Below, piece after piece: positions 1-6,637 of a stretch of DNA of 10,124 nucleotides. Location: NCBI GenBank assembly GCA_044344935.1, contig JBIJCA010000163.1, forward strand, positions 1 to 10,124, in the 5' to 3' direction. Each line of letters begins with the position of its first letter. Within the stretch, counting starts at the first letter, position 1. The notes under the pieces were generated by a model. The model made no database searches. It was not told the origin of the DNA and saw nothing but the letters and a program-made list of their open reading frames with translations. A program made the translations under genes and the position numbers. Source of the DNA: Aquimonas sp044344935 (GTDB taxonomy: Bacteria > Pseudomonadota > Gammaproteobacteria > Xanthomonadales > Xanthomonadaceae).

Positions 1-317
1 CCGACGATGCAGGTGAGCACGTACAGCAGATAGCGAGGCGACCCCAGCAGGCGCTCGACGTCGCTGCCGAACATCCACAGCGCCAGCAGGTTGAACAACA
101 GATGGGTCTCGCCACCGTGCATGAAGCCGTAGGTGAACAGCTGCCAGGGCAGGAAGCCAGCCGTAATCATCTGGCCCTGGTGCATGCCGAGCGCATAATC
201 GCCGGCAGGCCAGAGCCTGAAAGGCAGCATCGCAACCTCGCCCAGCACCAGCTGCAGCACATAGACCAGGCCACAGGCCAGAAGCAAGGCCTTGGTGACG
301 GGAGGAACAGGCGGCAT
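1..317 (-). CDS. Rhomboid-family intramembrane serine protease, N-terminal part (runs off left edge)
   Basis: Rhomboids cleave transmembrane substrates inside the inner membrane with a Ser-His dyad. The 105 visible codons begin with a hydrophobic segment (about residues 9-28, first transmembrane helix). They continue with FLPWQLFTYGFMHGGETHLL (residues 55-74), then FNLLALWMFGSDVE. This is the family's signature: H67, H72 and N76 match the conserved HxxxxHxxxN of GlpG transmembrane helix 2, where the Asn helps form the oxyanion hole. The catalytic GxSG serine and its partner His would lie beyond the window edge, so activity cannot be judged. I chose ATG at 317: GGAG lies 5 nt upstream, and a GTG codon directly before it is a less likely alternative. 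The gene starts 19 bp after the deacetylase stop on the same strand, so the two are probably co-transcribed. Family call is firm; substrate unknown. Confidence 0.88.
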   Translation of the reverse strand, partial: MPPVPPVTKALLLACGLVYVLQLVLGEVAMLPFRLWPAGDYALGMHQGQMITAGFLPWQLFTYGFMHGGETHLLFNLLALWMFGSDVERLLGSPRYLLYVLTCIV

Positions 318-336
318 CACGGCTCCGGCGCGCGAA

Positions 337-1284
337 TCAGCAGGCCGGCAGTGTAGCGGCCGCCGCGCGGGGCTCGACCTCGCCGGCAAGACAGCGCGCC
401 TGCGCGAGCGCCGCAAGCACCGTCGCGAAGTGGATGTCGACGATGTCCTCGACGTCGTTCGCGTAGCCGCCGGCCATGCTGATCGACAGCGGCAGGCCGA
501 GCCGGCGGCAGGTGTCGAGCACGCGCTGGTCGCGTTCGCGCAGGCCGGGCTTGCTGAGCTTGAGGTAGCCGAGGCGATCGCCCTCGAAGGGGTCGGCACC
601 GGCGAGATAGATCAGCGCATCGGGGCGCGCGGCGGCGATCGCGCGCGGCAGGTGGTGATCGAGCAGATCGAGGTAAGCCGCATCGTCGGTGCCGTCCGGC
701 AGGGCCACATCGAGATCCGAGGGCGGCTTGACCGCGGGGTAGTTGCGCGCCGCGTGCATCGAGAAGGTGTAGATCGTCGGGTCGTTCGCGCACAGGGCGG
801 CGGTGCCGTCGCCCTGGTGCACATCGAGATCGACGACCAGCAGTCGATCCACCAGCCCCGCGGCCTGCACGTGACGCGCGGCGACCACCGAGTCGTTGAA
901 CACGCAGTAGCCGCCGCCGCGATCAAAAGCCGCATGGTGAGTGCCGCCAGCAAGGTTCACCGCGACACCGTCACCGCGCAGCGCCGAGATGAGCGCGCCG
1001 ATGGTGCCGCCCGAAGAGCGCCGCGAGCGCTCGACCATTGCAGGCGACCAGGGGAATCCGATACGCCGCAGCTCGGCCTCGCTGGCGCGGCCCTCGTGCA
1101 TGCGCGCGATGTAGTCGCGGCAGTGCACGCGCTGCAGGTCTTCGATCGAGGCCGGCTCGGGTTCGACCAGCTCGATGCCGTCGACGCCGCGCACGCGCTC
1201 GTACAGCCGCCGGTACTTGTCCATCGGAAAGCGGTGCTCGGGCGGCAGCGGCAGCACGAAGTGGTGGCAGTAGTAGGCGCGCAT
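337..1284 (-). CDS. Histone deacetylase superfamily protein, class IV (HDAC11)-like
   Basis: A 315-residue zinc-dependent deacylase of the arginase/deacetylase fold. Visible motifs are GGTHHAAFDRGGGYCVFND (113-131, with the H116/H117 charge-relay pair), VVDLDVHQGDGTA (150-162, zinc ligands D154 and H156), AGADPFEGDRLG (228-239, third zinc ligand D231) and AGGYAND (271-277, candidate transition-state Tyr274). The AGxDxxEGDRLG and GGY blocks resemble HDAC11-type class IV enzymes more than AcuC-type class I enzymes; human HDAC11 is known as a defatty-acylase. All catalytic residues are present. Bacterial substrates are unknown: small acetylated or acylated molecules or proteins are possible. The start MRAYYCHHFVLP matches where related proteins begin as I recall them. 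The frame stays open upstream to 1494, but those codons pass through an intergenic repeat and look non-protein. No strong Shine-Dalgarno sequence is seen. The rhomboid gene follows 19 bp downstream. Confidence 0.9.
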   Translation of the reverse strand: MRAYYCHHFVLPLPPEHRFPMDKYRRLYERVRGVDGIELVEPEPASIEDLQRVHCRDYIARMHEGRASEAELRRIGFPWSPAMVERSRRSSGGTIGALISALRGDGVAVNLAGGTHHAAFDRGGGYCVFNDSVVAARHVQAAGLVDRLLVVDLDVHQGDGTAALCANDPTIYTFSMHAARNYPAVKPPSDLDVALPDGTDDAAYLDLLDHHLPRAIAAARPDALIYLAGADPFEGDRLGYLKLSKPGLRERDQRVLDTCRRLGLPLSISMAGGYANDVEDIVDIHFATVLAALAQARCLAGEVEPRAAAATLPAC

Positions 1285-1369
1285 GGGCGGTGGAGCAGAG
1301 CGATCAGCAGATGCGAGGCGGTCATGGAAGACCGATCGCCGTGGGCAGCGCGTGATTCGCGACACAAGT

Positions 1370-1396
1370 GCATAGGGTGGGCCCTGGCCCACCATG
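1370..1396 (+). repeat. 27-bp palindromic REP-like repeat, left copy
   Basis: The core is GGTGGGCC-CT-GGCCCACC, an 8-bp perfect stem, inside a 27-bp unit starting GCATAG and ending CATG. The identical unit occurs in reverse orientation at 1702-1728. GC-rich palindromic intergenic units of this size resemble bacterial REP sequences. The family assignment is inference, because copies elsewhere in the genome cannot be counted here. Confidence 0.75.
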
Positions 1397-1604
1397 GGCT
1401 CAACACATGCCCCGGAGCACCATGTCGACGACGCACTACGGCAGACACATGCGCTCACGCGACACCCCGTCCGCACGATCGGCGCTACCTGCACGCGGGG
1501 CGATCCGAAGCCGTGTGCGACATCGGCAGTCGGTGCAGGACTCGAAGCCCGAAGGATGTGCGGGGCTGCTCGCGCGATGGCGTTTTCGGTGTTTGAGCGT
1601 CGAG

Positions 1605-1700
1605 GACCGGGGCGAGAGTCGGGCGCTGAGACATTGGGTGAACGACGACCGGGGCGAGCGTCAGGCTATTGGCGGACCAGGACCGGGTCGAGCGTCAAGC
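1605..1700 (+). repeat. Three imperfect direct repeats of a ~20-bp GACCGGGGCGAGCGTC unit
   Basis: Units start at 1605, 1647 and 1681 and share GACCGGG-CGAG-GTC followed by GGC or AGC. Their spacing is 42 and 34 bp. They lie just left of the right-hand palindromic repeat. Each copy carries substitutions, so this is a decayed or loosely constrained repeat. No function is evident. Confidence 0.55.
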
Positions 1701-1701
1701 G

Positions 1702-1728
1702 CATGGTGGGCCAGGGCCCACCCTATGC
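1702..1728 (-). repeat. 27-bp palindromic REP-like repeat, right copy, containing the trmJ stop codon
   Basis: This is the exact reverse complement of the unit at 1370-1396, with stem arms at 1705-1712 and 1715-1722. On the minus strand it begins GCATAGGGTGG, and its TAG at 1725-1723 is the stop of trmJ. The hairpin directly after that stop could stabilise the 3' end or slow transcription. It lacks the U-tract of a classical intrinsic terminator. Confidence 0.75.
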
Positions 1729-2583
1729 TTCGTTCGGGCCTTCGTCGCGCGCATCGTGTTCCCGCGGCGCTGTCTCGCGCCGCTCCGCGGTCGGCACATG
1801 CAGCCCCGACTTCAATGCAAGGCTGGCCATGCGCTGGGCATCAGCCAGGATGCCGTGCAGCACGCGCAGTTCGCGCTCGTCGACGGCCGCGCGCAGGAAC
1901 ACGCGGCGGAGGCGCTGCATCACTACGTCCGGCGAGCGACCCTTGTGGAAGTCGATGTCCTGGAGGGTGGCATCGAGATGCGCAAAGAAGCGCTCGACCT
2001 GGGCCTGGGTGGCCAGCGCATCACCGCGCTCCAGGGTGGCGGCCAGCGGCGAGGCCGCGGCAGCGGACACGGCGGCGGCGCCAGTCGCCTCGGCAGGAAA
2101 CAGATGGCTCATGCGCAGTTCGTAGCTCAGCACCTGCACCGCCTGCGCGAGGTTCAGCGAGCTGTACTCGGGGTTGGCCGGGATGTGCACCGCCGCCTGG
2201 CAGCGCTGCAGCTCTTCGTTGAACAGCCCGGTGCGCTCGCGACCGAACATCAGCGCAACCGGGCCGCTGCGCGTGCTTTCCAGCAGCAGCGCGGCCGCGT
2301 CGCGCGGCCCGTATTCGGGCAGGGGAACGCCACGCCGGCGCGCGGTACAGCCCAGCACCAGCCGGCAGTCGGCAATGGCGTCTTCCAGCCGCTCGAACAC
2401 GCGGGCGCGCTCCAGCAGATCATCAGCACCGGCGGCCATGGCATTCGCCTGCACATCGGGGAACTGCTCGGGCTGGACGAGCCGCAGGTCCGACAGCCCC
2501 ATGGTCTTCATGGCGCGGGCGGTGGAGCCGATGTTGCCGGGGTGCTGGGTGCCGACCAGCACGATGGCGATGGCGTCGAGCAT
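1723..2583 (-). CDS. trmJ: tRNA (cytidine/uridine-32-2'-O)-methyltransferase TrmJ
   Basis: TrmJ is a SPOUT-superfamily methyltransferase that uses S-adenosylmethionine to methylate the ribose 2'-OH of C32 or U32 in the anticodon loop of certain tRNAs. It acts in the cytoplasm as a dimer. The 286-residue product shows the three family motifs: GTQHPGNIGSTARAMKTMG (11-29, motif 1), GRERTGL (114-120, motif 2) and YSSLNLAQAVQV (140-151, motif 3), which form the knotted SAM pocket. Residues 195-260 form the usual helical C-terminal extension (RFFAHLDATL...IDFHKGRSPDVVMQRLRR). The last ~25 residues are charged and poorly conserved, and the stop codon lies in an intergenic repeat. AAGGA lies about 5 nt before the ATG. 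The gene is divergent from suhB, an arrangement familiar in gammaproteobacteria. A 10-bp stem-loop sits in the presumed leader. Confidence 0.95.
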   Translation of the reverse strand: MLDAIAIVLVGTQHPGNIGSTARAMKTMGLSDLRLVQPEQFPDVQANAMAAGADDLLERARVFERLEDAIADCRLVLGCTARRRGVPLPEYGPRDAAALLLESTRSGPVALMFGRERTGLFNEELQRCQAAVHIPANPEYSSLNLAQAVQVLSYELRMSHLFPAEATGAAAVSAAAASPLAATLERGDALATQAQVERFFAHLDATLQDIDFHKGRSPDVVMQRLRRVFLRAAVDERELRVLHGILADAQRMASLALKSGLHVPTAERRETAPREHDARDEGPNEA

Positions 2584-2768
2584 GGAGGTCCTTGAAGCTG
2601 GGTGGTTCGTTGGGCAACGGGGCTGCGGCCTCGACGGCGTCCACTGCCGGGTGGACGCCGCGATTCAGCCGCCGGGCGGGACTCCCTTGAACCTTTGCAG
2701 TAGACTTCCCCGCCCGTCAGGGGCCGGCCACACGGGCAGGCTCCGTTCTTTTCCCAGCGAGAGTGCGT
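2584..2768. promoter_or_regulatory. Divergent trmJ / suhB promoter region
   Basis: These 185 bp separate two divergent housekeeping genes, so both promoters must lie here or overlap the genes. On the plus strand the most promoter-like stretch is around 2687-2706 (TTGAAC, then GCAGTAGACT), but the two hexamers are only 8 bp apart and cannot be a -35/-10 pair. TAGACT alone could be a -10 with a weak -35. No clear minus-strand pair was found. Confidence 0.4.
2635..2660. promoter_or_regulatory. 10-bp perfect stem-loop in the trmJ leader region
   Basis: CGGCGTCCAC pairs with GTGGACGCCG around a 6-nt TGCCGG loop. It lies about 50 bp upstream of the trmJ start codon and about 110 bp upstream of suhB. 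There is no T-run on either side, so it is not an intrinsic terminator. It could be an mRNA leader structure or a protein-binding palindrome; the structure is seen, the role is not. Confidence 0.45.
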
Positions 2769-3569
2769 ATGCAGAAGTCCGCGATCAACATCGTGGTCAA
2801 GGCGGCCCGCCGTGCCGGCGACCTGATCCTTCGCCATGTCGGCCGGGTCGAATCCCTGAGCGTCTTCGAGAAATCGAAGCAGGATTATGCCAGCGAGGTC
2901 GATGCCCAGGCCGAAGCCGAGATCATCCGCGAACTCAAGCGCGCTTTCCCCGATCACGCCTTTTTGGCGGAGGAATCCGGCCAGACCGGCAAGTCCCGCT
3001 ACACCTGGGTGATCGATCCGCTGGATGGCACCAGCAACTTCCTGCACGGCATTCCGCATTTCTGCGTGTCGATCGCCCTGCTCGACAACCAGGAGCCGGT
3101 GCTGGGCGTGATCTACGACCCGCTGCGTAACGAGATCTACAGCGCGGTGAAAGGCTCGGGTGCGGTGCTCAATGACAAGCGCATCCGCGTGGCCCAGCGC
3201 AATGACCTCTCCGGCGCGATGCTGATCACCGGCTTCGCCCCGCGCCAGCGCTCGAAGATCGGCGCCCAGCTTGAAGCGGTGCGTGAACTGATGCGCGACG
3301 CCGAAGACGTGCGCCGCACCGGTTCGGCCGCGCTCGATCTGGCCTATGTCGCCGCCGGTCGCGCCGATGCCTATTTCGAAGCCGGCGTGATGCCCTGGGA
3401 CATCGCCGCCGGCGTGCTGCTGGTGCGCGAAGCCGGCGGCCGCGTCTGCGACTTCCGCGGCGGCACCGACTACTTCAAGTACGGCCAGATCGTGGCCGGC
3501 AATCTGAAAGTCAGCGAGCTGGTGCAGAAGACGATGGTCAATTCGGGGTATGCGGCGGCGTTTGACTGA
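2769..3569 (+). CDS. suhB: Inositol-1-monophosphatase family protein SuhB
   Basis: SuhB is a Mg2+-dependent, Li+-sensitive phosphatase of the FIG/IMPase superfamily. It hydrolyses inositol-1-phosphate and similar substrates in vitro. In E. coli it also joins Nus-factor complexes in rRNA antitermination. The 266-residue product carries the full metal site: E68-E69-S70, then WVIDPLDGTSNFLHGIPHF (80-98, ligands D83 and D86) and MPWDIAAG (208-215, ligand D211). Length matches E. coli SuhB (267 aa). The N-terminus MQKSAINIVVKAARRAG matches the family, so I chose ATG at 2769; an in-frame GTG at 2763 is an alternative that adds two residues. The gene is divergent from trmJ and converges on secF. Whether its main cellular role is metabolic or transcriptional cannot be told from the sequence. 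Confidence 0.95.
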   Translation: MQKSAINIVVKAARRAGDLILRHVGRVESLSVFEKSKQDYASEVDAQAEAEIIRELKRAFPDHAFLAEESGQTGKSRYTWVIDPLDGTSNFLHGIPHFCVSIALLDNQEPVLGVIYDPLRNEIYSAVKGSGAVLNDKRIRVAQRNDLSGAMLITGFAPRQRSKIGAQLEAVRELMRDAEDVRRTGSAALDLAYVAAGRADAYFEAGVMPWDIAAGVLLVREAGGRVCDFRGGTDYFKYGQIVAGNLKVSELVQKTMVNSGYAAAFD

Positions 3570-3604
3570 TCGCGGCGGTCGCGGCGGTCGCGGCTTTGCC
3601 GCGA
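3570..3604 (+). repeat. 9-bp tandem repeat (TCGCGGCGG) ending in a small hairpin, just after suhB
   Basis: Directly after the suhB stop there are 2 full and one partial copy of TCGCGGCGG. The last partial copy forms the left arm of TCGCGGC-TTT-GCCGCGA (7-bp stem, 3-nt loop, 3588-3604). It abuts the heptad repeat. It could help define the 3' end of suhB mRNA but lacks a T-run. Confidence 0.5.
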
Positions 3605-3605
3605 C

Positions 3606-3633
3606 GGGATTCGGGATTCGGGATTCGGGATTT
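3606..3633 (+). repeat. Heptad array GGGATTC x4 (left arm of inverted pair 1)
   Basis: Four tandem 7-bp units: GGGATTC three times, then GGGATTT. A degenerate array of the complementary heptad lies 84 bp to the right (3718-3742), so the two can fold back on each other. The same motif recurs as an inverted pair between queA and tgt. I recall such heptads as frequent in Xanthomonadaceae intergenic DNA, but genome copy number is not visible here. Confidence 0.8.
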
Positions 3634-3717
3634 GCCGACGGTTGAGCTACCGACGCGGTGCGACGCGACCGCTTTGTCGAGCTGGCTGGAACGCTTCATC
3701 GACCTGTCGAGTTCAGT

Positions 3718-3742
3718 CCCCAATCCCTAATCCCCCAATCCC
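3718..3742 (-). repeat. Heptad array, complementary orientation (right arm of inverted pair 1)
   Basis: The units are CCCCAAT, CCCTAAT, CCCCCAAT and CCC. This is the GGGATTN heptad on the minus strand, with one 1-bp insertion. It ends 1 bp before the left arm of the secF/suhB terminator, so the repeat was placed, or has survived, exactly outside the terminator. The 84 bp between the arms (3634-3717) encode nothing recognisable. Confidence 0.75.
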
Positions 3743-3743
3743 A

Positions 3744-3783
3744 CAAACAACAAGGGCGCCCCACAGGGCGCCCTTGTTGTTTG
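3744..3783. terminator. Bidirectional intrinsic terminator between suhB and secF
   Basis: A perfect 18-bp stem (CAAACAACAAGGGCGCCC paired with its complement) closes a 4-nt CACA loop. The GC-rich upper stem (GGGCGCCC) and the AACAACAA / TTGTTGTT lower stem give a U-rich tail in either direction. Its position between two convergent genes fits use by both suhB and the queA-secF operon. It starts 20 bp beyond the secF stop. Confidence 0.88.
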
Positions 3784-3803
3784 CCCCGCCGCAAGGCGAG
3801 AAC

Positions 3804-4739
3804 TCAGGGACGACGCGCCAGCTCGGCCTCGTCGCGGGCCTTCGGCATCAGGTCTTGTTTGTCGGCGCCCAGCCAAAGCAGCAGCGGGCAGGCGATGAAG
3901 ATCGACGACAGGGTGCCGATCACGATGCCGATGATCTGTGACTCGGCCATGCCCTTCAGCGAGGGGCCGCCGTAGAAGTACAGGGCGAGCACGGTCAGCA
4001 GGGCCACGAACGAGGTGATGATCGTGCGCGACATGGTCTGGTTGACCGAGCGGTTCATGATCTCCACCGGCGTCAGCCGCAGCGTGCGGAAGTTCTCGCG
4101 GACGCGATCGAACACCACGATGGTGTCGTTGATCGAGTAGCCCATCACCGAGAGGATGCCGGCCAGCACGTTGAGATCGAACTCATGCCCGCTGATGGCG
4201 AACCAGCCGATCGCGATGACCACGTCGTGCAGGGTGGTGATGATGGCCGCCACCGCGAACTTCCACTCGAAGCGCAGCGAGATGTAGATCAGGAATCCGG
4301 CGACCACCATCAGCAGCGCATAGACGCCGTTCTGGGCCAGCTCCTTGCCGATCTGCGGGCCGACGAAATCGCTGCGTATCAGGGTGCCCGGGTTGTCGGC
4401 GTTGTTGAGCGCCTTGAGCAGGGCGTCGCCGGTGCGGGCCGCGGTCGTATCGGCCTCATCCGGCTGCAGGCGGATCAGGATTTCGTTCGTGGCTCCGAAG
4501 GTCTGTACCTGCACCCCCTCGAAACCGGCCTGATCCAGCGTTTCGCGCGCGGCTTCCAGATCCACCGATTTCTCGAAGTGCAGCTCTGCCACGGTGCCGC
4601 CGGTGAAGTCGAGGGCGAAGTTGAAGCCGCGGATCGGGATCGCGGCCACGGCCACCACCATCAGCGCCAGCGCCAGGAACAGCGAGACCCGGCGCAGCCG
4701 CATGAAGTTGAACTGGCTGTTGTACGGAAACAGGTTCAT
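3804..4739 (-). CDS. secF: Protein translocase subunit SecF
   Basis: SecF pairs with SecD in the inner membrane. The pair uses the proton-motive force to help SecYEG release and pull exported proteins on the periplasmic side. The 311-residue product has a first membrane helix (about 18-36), then ALDFTGGT (42-49), the family's start of the periplasmic P1 domain. Five further membrane segments follow from about 137 onward. The signature VMGYSINDTIVVFDRVRENF (198-217) carries D205 and D211 in the membrane, the region tied to proton use. Length matches E. coli SecF (323 aa). AAAGG lies 8 nt before the ATG. The gene starts 11 bp after secD and is the last of the queA-tgt-yajC-secD-secF run; a strong terminator follows. 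Confidence 0.97.
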   Translation of the reverse strand: MNLFPYNSQFNFMRLRRVSLFLALALMVVAVAAIPIRGFNFALDFTGGTVAELHFEKSVDLEAARETLDQAGFEGVQVQTFGATNEILIRLQPDEADTTAARTGDALLKALNNADNPGTLIRSDFVGPQIGKELAQNGVYALLMVVAGFLIYISLRFEWKFAVAAIITTLHDVVIAIGWFAISGHEFDLNVLAGILSVMGYSINDTIVVFDRVRENFRTLRLTPVEIMNRSVNQTMSRTIITSFVALLTVLALYFYGGPSLKGMAESQIIGIVIGTLSSIFIACPLLLWLGADKQDLMPKARDEAELARRP

Positions 4740-4750
4740 GGGCGTGGCCT

Positions 4751-6619
4751 TTAGATCGACAGACCGGCCAGCTTGCGACGGCGGCCGTAGATGAAGGTGG
4801 CGATGCCACGGGACGCCGAAACCGCGCTGTACATCGAGGTCAGGATGCCGAGGATCAAGGTGATGGCGAAGCCCTTCACCGGGCCAGTGCCGAAAGCGAA
4901 CAGGGCGATACCAGCGAGCATGGCGGTGATGTTGGCGTCCGCGATCGTGCCTGCGGCCTTGTCATAGCCGTTGGCGATGCTGGCCAGCGGCGTATTGCCC
5001 TCGCGCAGCTCCTCACGGATGCGCTCGTTGATCAGCACGTTGGCGTCGACCGACATGCCTACCGTGAGCGCAATGCCGGCGAGGCCGGGCAAGGTCAAGG
5101 TGGCACCGATCAGTGACATGAGCGCTACCACCATCAGCAGGTTGATCAGCAGTGCCACGTTGGTGATGAGGCCGAAGGTCTTGTAGTAGATGACGAAGAA
5201 GACCATCACCAGGAGGAAGGAGAAGGTCACGGCGGAGACGCCGGCCTTGATGTTCTCGGCGCCCAGGCTCGGGCCGATCACGCGCTCCTCGATGATATCC
5301 ATCGGTGCGGCCAGCGAGCCGGCGCGAAGCAGCAGAGCCAAGCGGTTCGCTTCCTCCGGGCTGTCCAGACCAGTGGTCTGGAAGGAGGGCCCGAACACTG
5401 CCTGGACGGTCGCCAAATTGATGACCTGCTCTCTGACGCGCGAGGCCTGCACCTCTTTGCCGTCGACGATGCGGGTCTCGGGGATGCGCTCGATGAACAC
5501 CACCGCCATCGGCTTGCCGACGTTGTTGCGGGTGAATTCCAGCATGCGCTGGCCGCCGGACGCATTCAGCTGCACATCGACCTTCGGCGTGCCCGACTGC
5601 GGGTCCATGCCCGAGCTGGCGCCGGTGAGCTGGTCGCCGGACGCGATCACCTCGCTCGAGAGCAGCACCGGCTGCGGACGCCCATCCGGCCCAAGCGTGC
5701 GGCTCTCATAGAGTTTGGCGCCCGGTGGCACCCGTCCGGTATCACGCGCGGCGATCGCATCGCCTTCCACAGCTGCGCGGTACTCAAGCGTCGCGGTGGC
5801 GCCGATCACCGCTTTGGCGCGCGCGGTGTCCTGCACGCCCGGCAGCTGCACGACCACGCGGCTGGCGCCCTGACGCTGCACGATCGACTCGGACACACCC
5901 AGCTCATTGATGCGATTGCGCAGGGTGACGGTGTTCTGCTCCATGGTCTCGTCGAGCACGCGCGCCATCTCTTCCTCGGTCAGCGCACCGCTGAACAGAG
6001 TGGGCTCGGCGCCTTCGGCGAGCTGCAGACCAGGCACGGCCTCGCGGACCAGGGTCATGGCCGCCACGCGGTCGGCAGGATCGCGCAGCACCACCTCGAC
6101 GCCAGTGGGGGTGCGACGCACCGACGAGAACACCAGGCGCTGGTCGCGCAGGCGCGTGCGGATCTCGTTGAGGACGCCCTCGAAGCGCTTGTTGGTGGCG
6201 GCCGCCACATCCACCTCCATCAGGAAGTGCACGCCGCCCTGCAGGTCCAGGCCCAGCGACATCGGCTTCGCGCCCAGATCAGCCAGCCAACCCGGCACGG
6301 TCGAGGCCAGGCTGAGCGCGGCGATGTAGTCCTGGCCCAGCACCGGGCGCAGCGCCTCGGCGGCTTTCTGCTGTTCGACCACATCATTGAGTCGAACCAG
6401 CAGAGAGCCATCGACGATCTCGATCGATTTCGGCGTGATCGGGCCGCCGCTCAGCGCGTCTCCGACCCGACGCTGCAGCGCCTCATCGACTGTGGCGCCG
6501 CGGCCCGCGCTGATCTGCACGGAGGGGTCCTGCGGAAACAGATTGCCGCTGGAATACGCGGCGGCGAACAAGATGATCAACGCCAGAACGGCGTACTTCC
6601 AACGGGAATACTCAAGCAT
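4751..6619 (-). CDS. secD: Protein translocase subunit SecD
   Basis: SecD is the large partner of SecF, an RND-type membrane protein that completes Sec-dependent export. The 622-residue product has an N-terminal membrane helix (about 9-22) and the GLDLQGGVHFLMEVD block (123-137). A large periplasmic P1 region includes LRNRINELGVSESIVQRQGA (233-252). C-terminally there are five membrane helices (about 460-603). GMSVDANVLINERIREE (521-537) contains D525, equivalent to the Asp needed for proton-driven function in E. coli. Length matches E. coli SecD (615 aa). I chose ATG at 6619 (MLEYSRWKYAVL); an upstream in-frame start at 6685 would add 22 non-conserved residues running through intergenic hairpins. 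Only a weak AGGG lies before the chosen start. It sits 70 bp after yajC and 11 bp before secF. Confidence 0.97.
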   Translation of the reverse strand: MLEYSRWKYAVLALIILFAAAYSSGNLFPQDPSVQISAGRGATVDEALQRRVGDALSGGPITPKSIEIVDGSLLVRLNDVVEQQKAAEALRPVLGQDYIAALSLASTVPGWLADLGAKPMSLGLDLQGGVHFLMEVDVAAATNKRFEGVLNEIRTRLRDQRLVFSSVRRTPTGVEVVLRDPADRVAAMTLVREAVPGLQLAEGAEPTLFSGALTEEEMARVLDETMEQNTVTLRNRINELGVSESIVQRQGASRVVVQLPGVQDTARAKAVIGATATLEYRAAVEGDAIAARDTGRVPPGAKLYESRTLGPDGRPQPVLLSSEVIASGDQLTGASSGMDPQSGTPKVDVQLNASGGQRMLEFTRNNVGKPMAVVFIERIPETRIVDGKEVQASRVREQVINLATVQAVFGPSFQTTGLDSPEEANRLALLLRAGSLAAPMDIIEERVIGPSLGAENIKAGVSAVTFSFLLVMVFFVIYYKTFGLITNVALLINLLMVVALMSLIGATLTLPGLAGIALTVGMSVDANVLINERIREELREGNTPLASIANGYDKAAGTIADANITAMLAGIALFAFGTGPVKGFAITLILGILTSMYSAVSASRGIATFIYGRRRKLAGLSI

Positions 6620-6637
6620 GGGTGTGGGACCCTGCGG

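Larger units (their letters stand above)
1285..1722. other. Gene-free interval between trmJ and the deacetylase gene
   Basis: No protein family is recognisable on either strand here. Open frames that cross it have arbitrary, Arg-rich translations. It contains two inverted copies of a 27-bp palindromic repeat and, between them, a loose triple repeat of the form GACCGGGGCGAGCGTC; each has its own entry. A small CGGTC/GACCG hairpin lies just upstream of the deacetylase start (around 1321-1336). I could not identify a convincing promoter for the deacetylase gene, which could be transcribed from here or by read-through from trmJ. Confidence 0.7.

Noticed and set aside
1285..1494. An N-terminal extension of the deacetylase starting at 1494
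   Set aside because: The extra 70 codons translate the palindromic repeat (VGQGPPYA) and unconserved Cys/Arg-rich sequence. The recognisable protein starts at MRAYYCHH.
292..1596. A 434-codon open frame on the plus strand opposite the deacetylase gene
   Set aside because: Its translation is Arg/Ala/His-rich with no family motifs. It mirrors the GC-rich third positions of the real minus-strand gene, whose catalytic motifs are complete.
1397..1701. A mobile element with its own protein inside the 27-bp inverted repeats
   Set aside because: No open frame there resembles a transposase, and no target-site duplication is evident. At most it is a non-autonomous element.
1669..2595. A 308-codon plus-strand open frame opposite trmJ
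   Set aside because: It is antisense to a protein with all three TrmJ motifs and has no recognisable domain. It starts in the intergenic repeat region.
2687..2706. TTGAAC plus TAGACT as a paired suhB promoter
   Set aside because: The hexamers are only 8 bp apart, which rules out a -35/-10 pair. At most one of them belongs to a promoter.
3606..3742. A CRISPR-like array, because of short repeats
   Set aside because: The units are 7 bp, contiguous and without spacers, and no cas genes are near.
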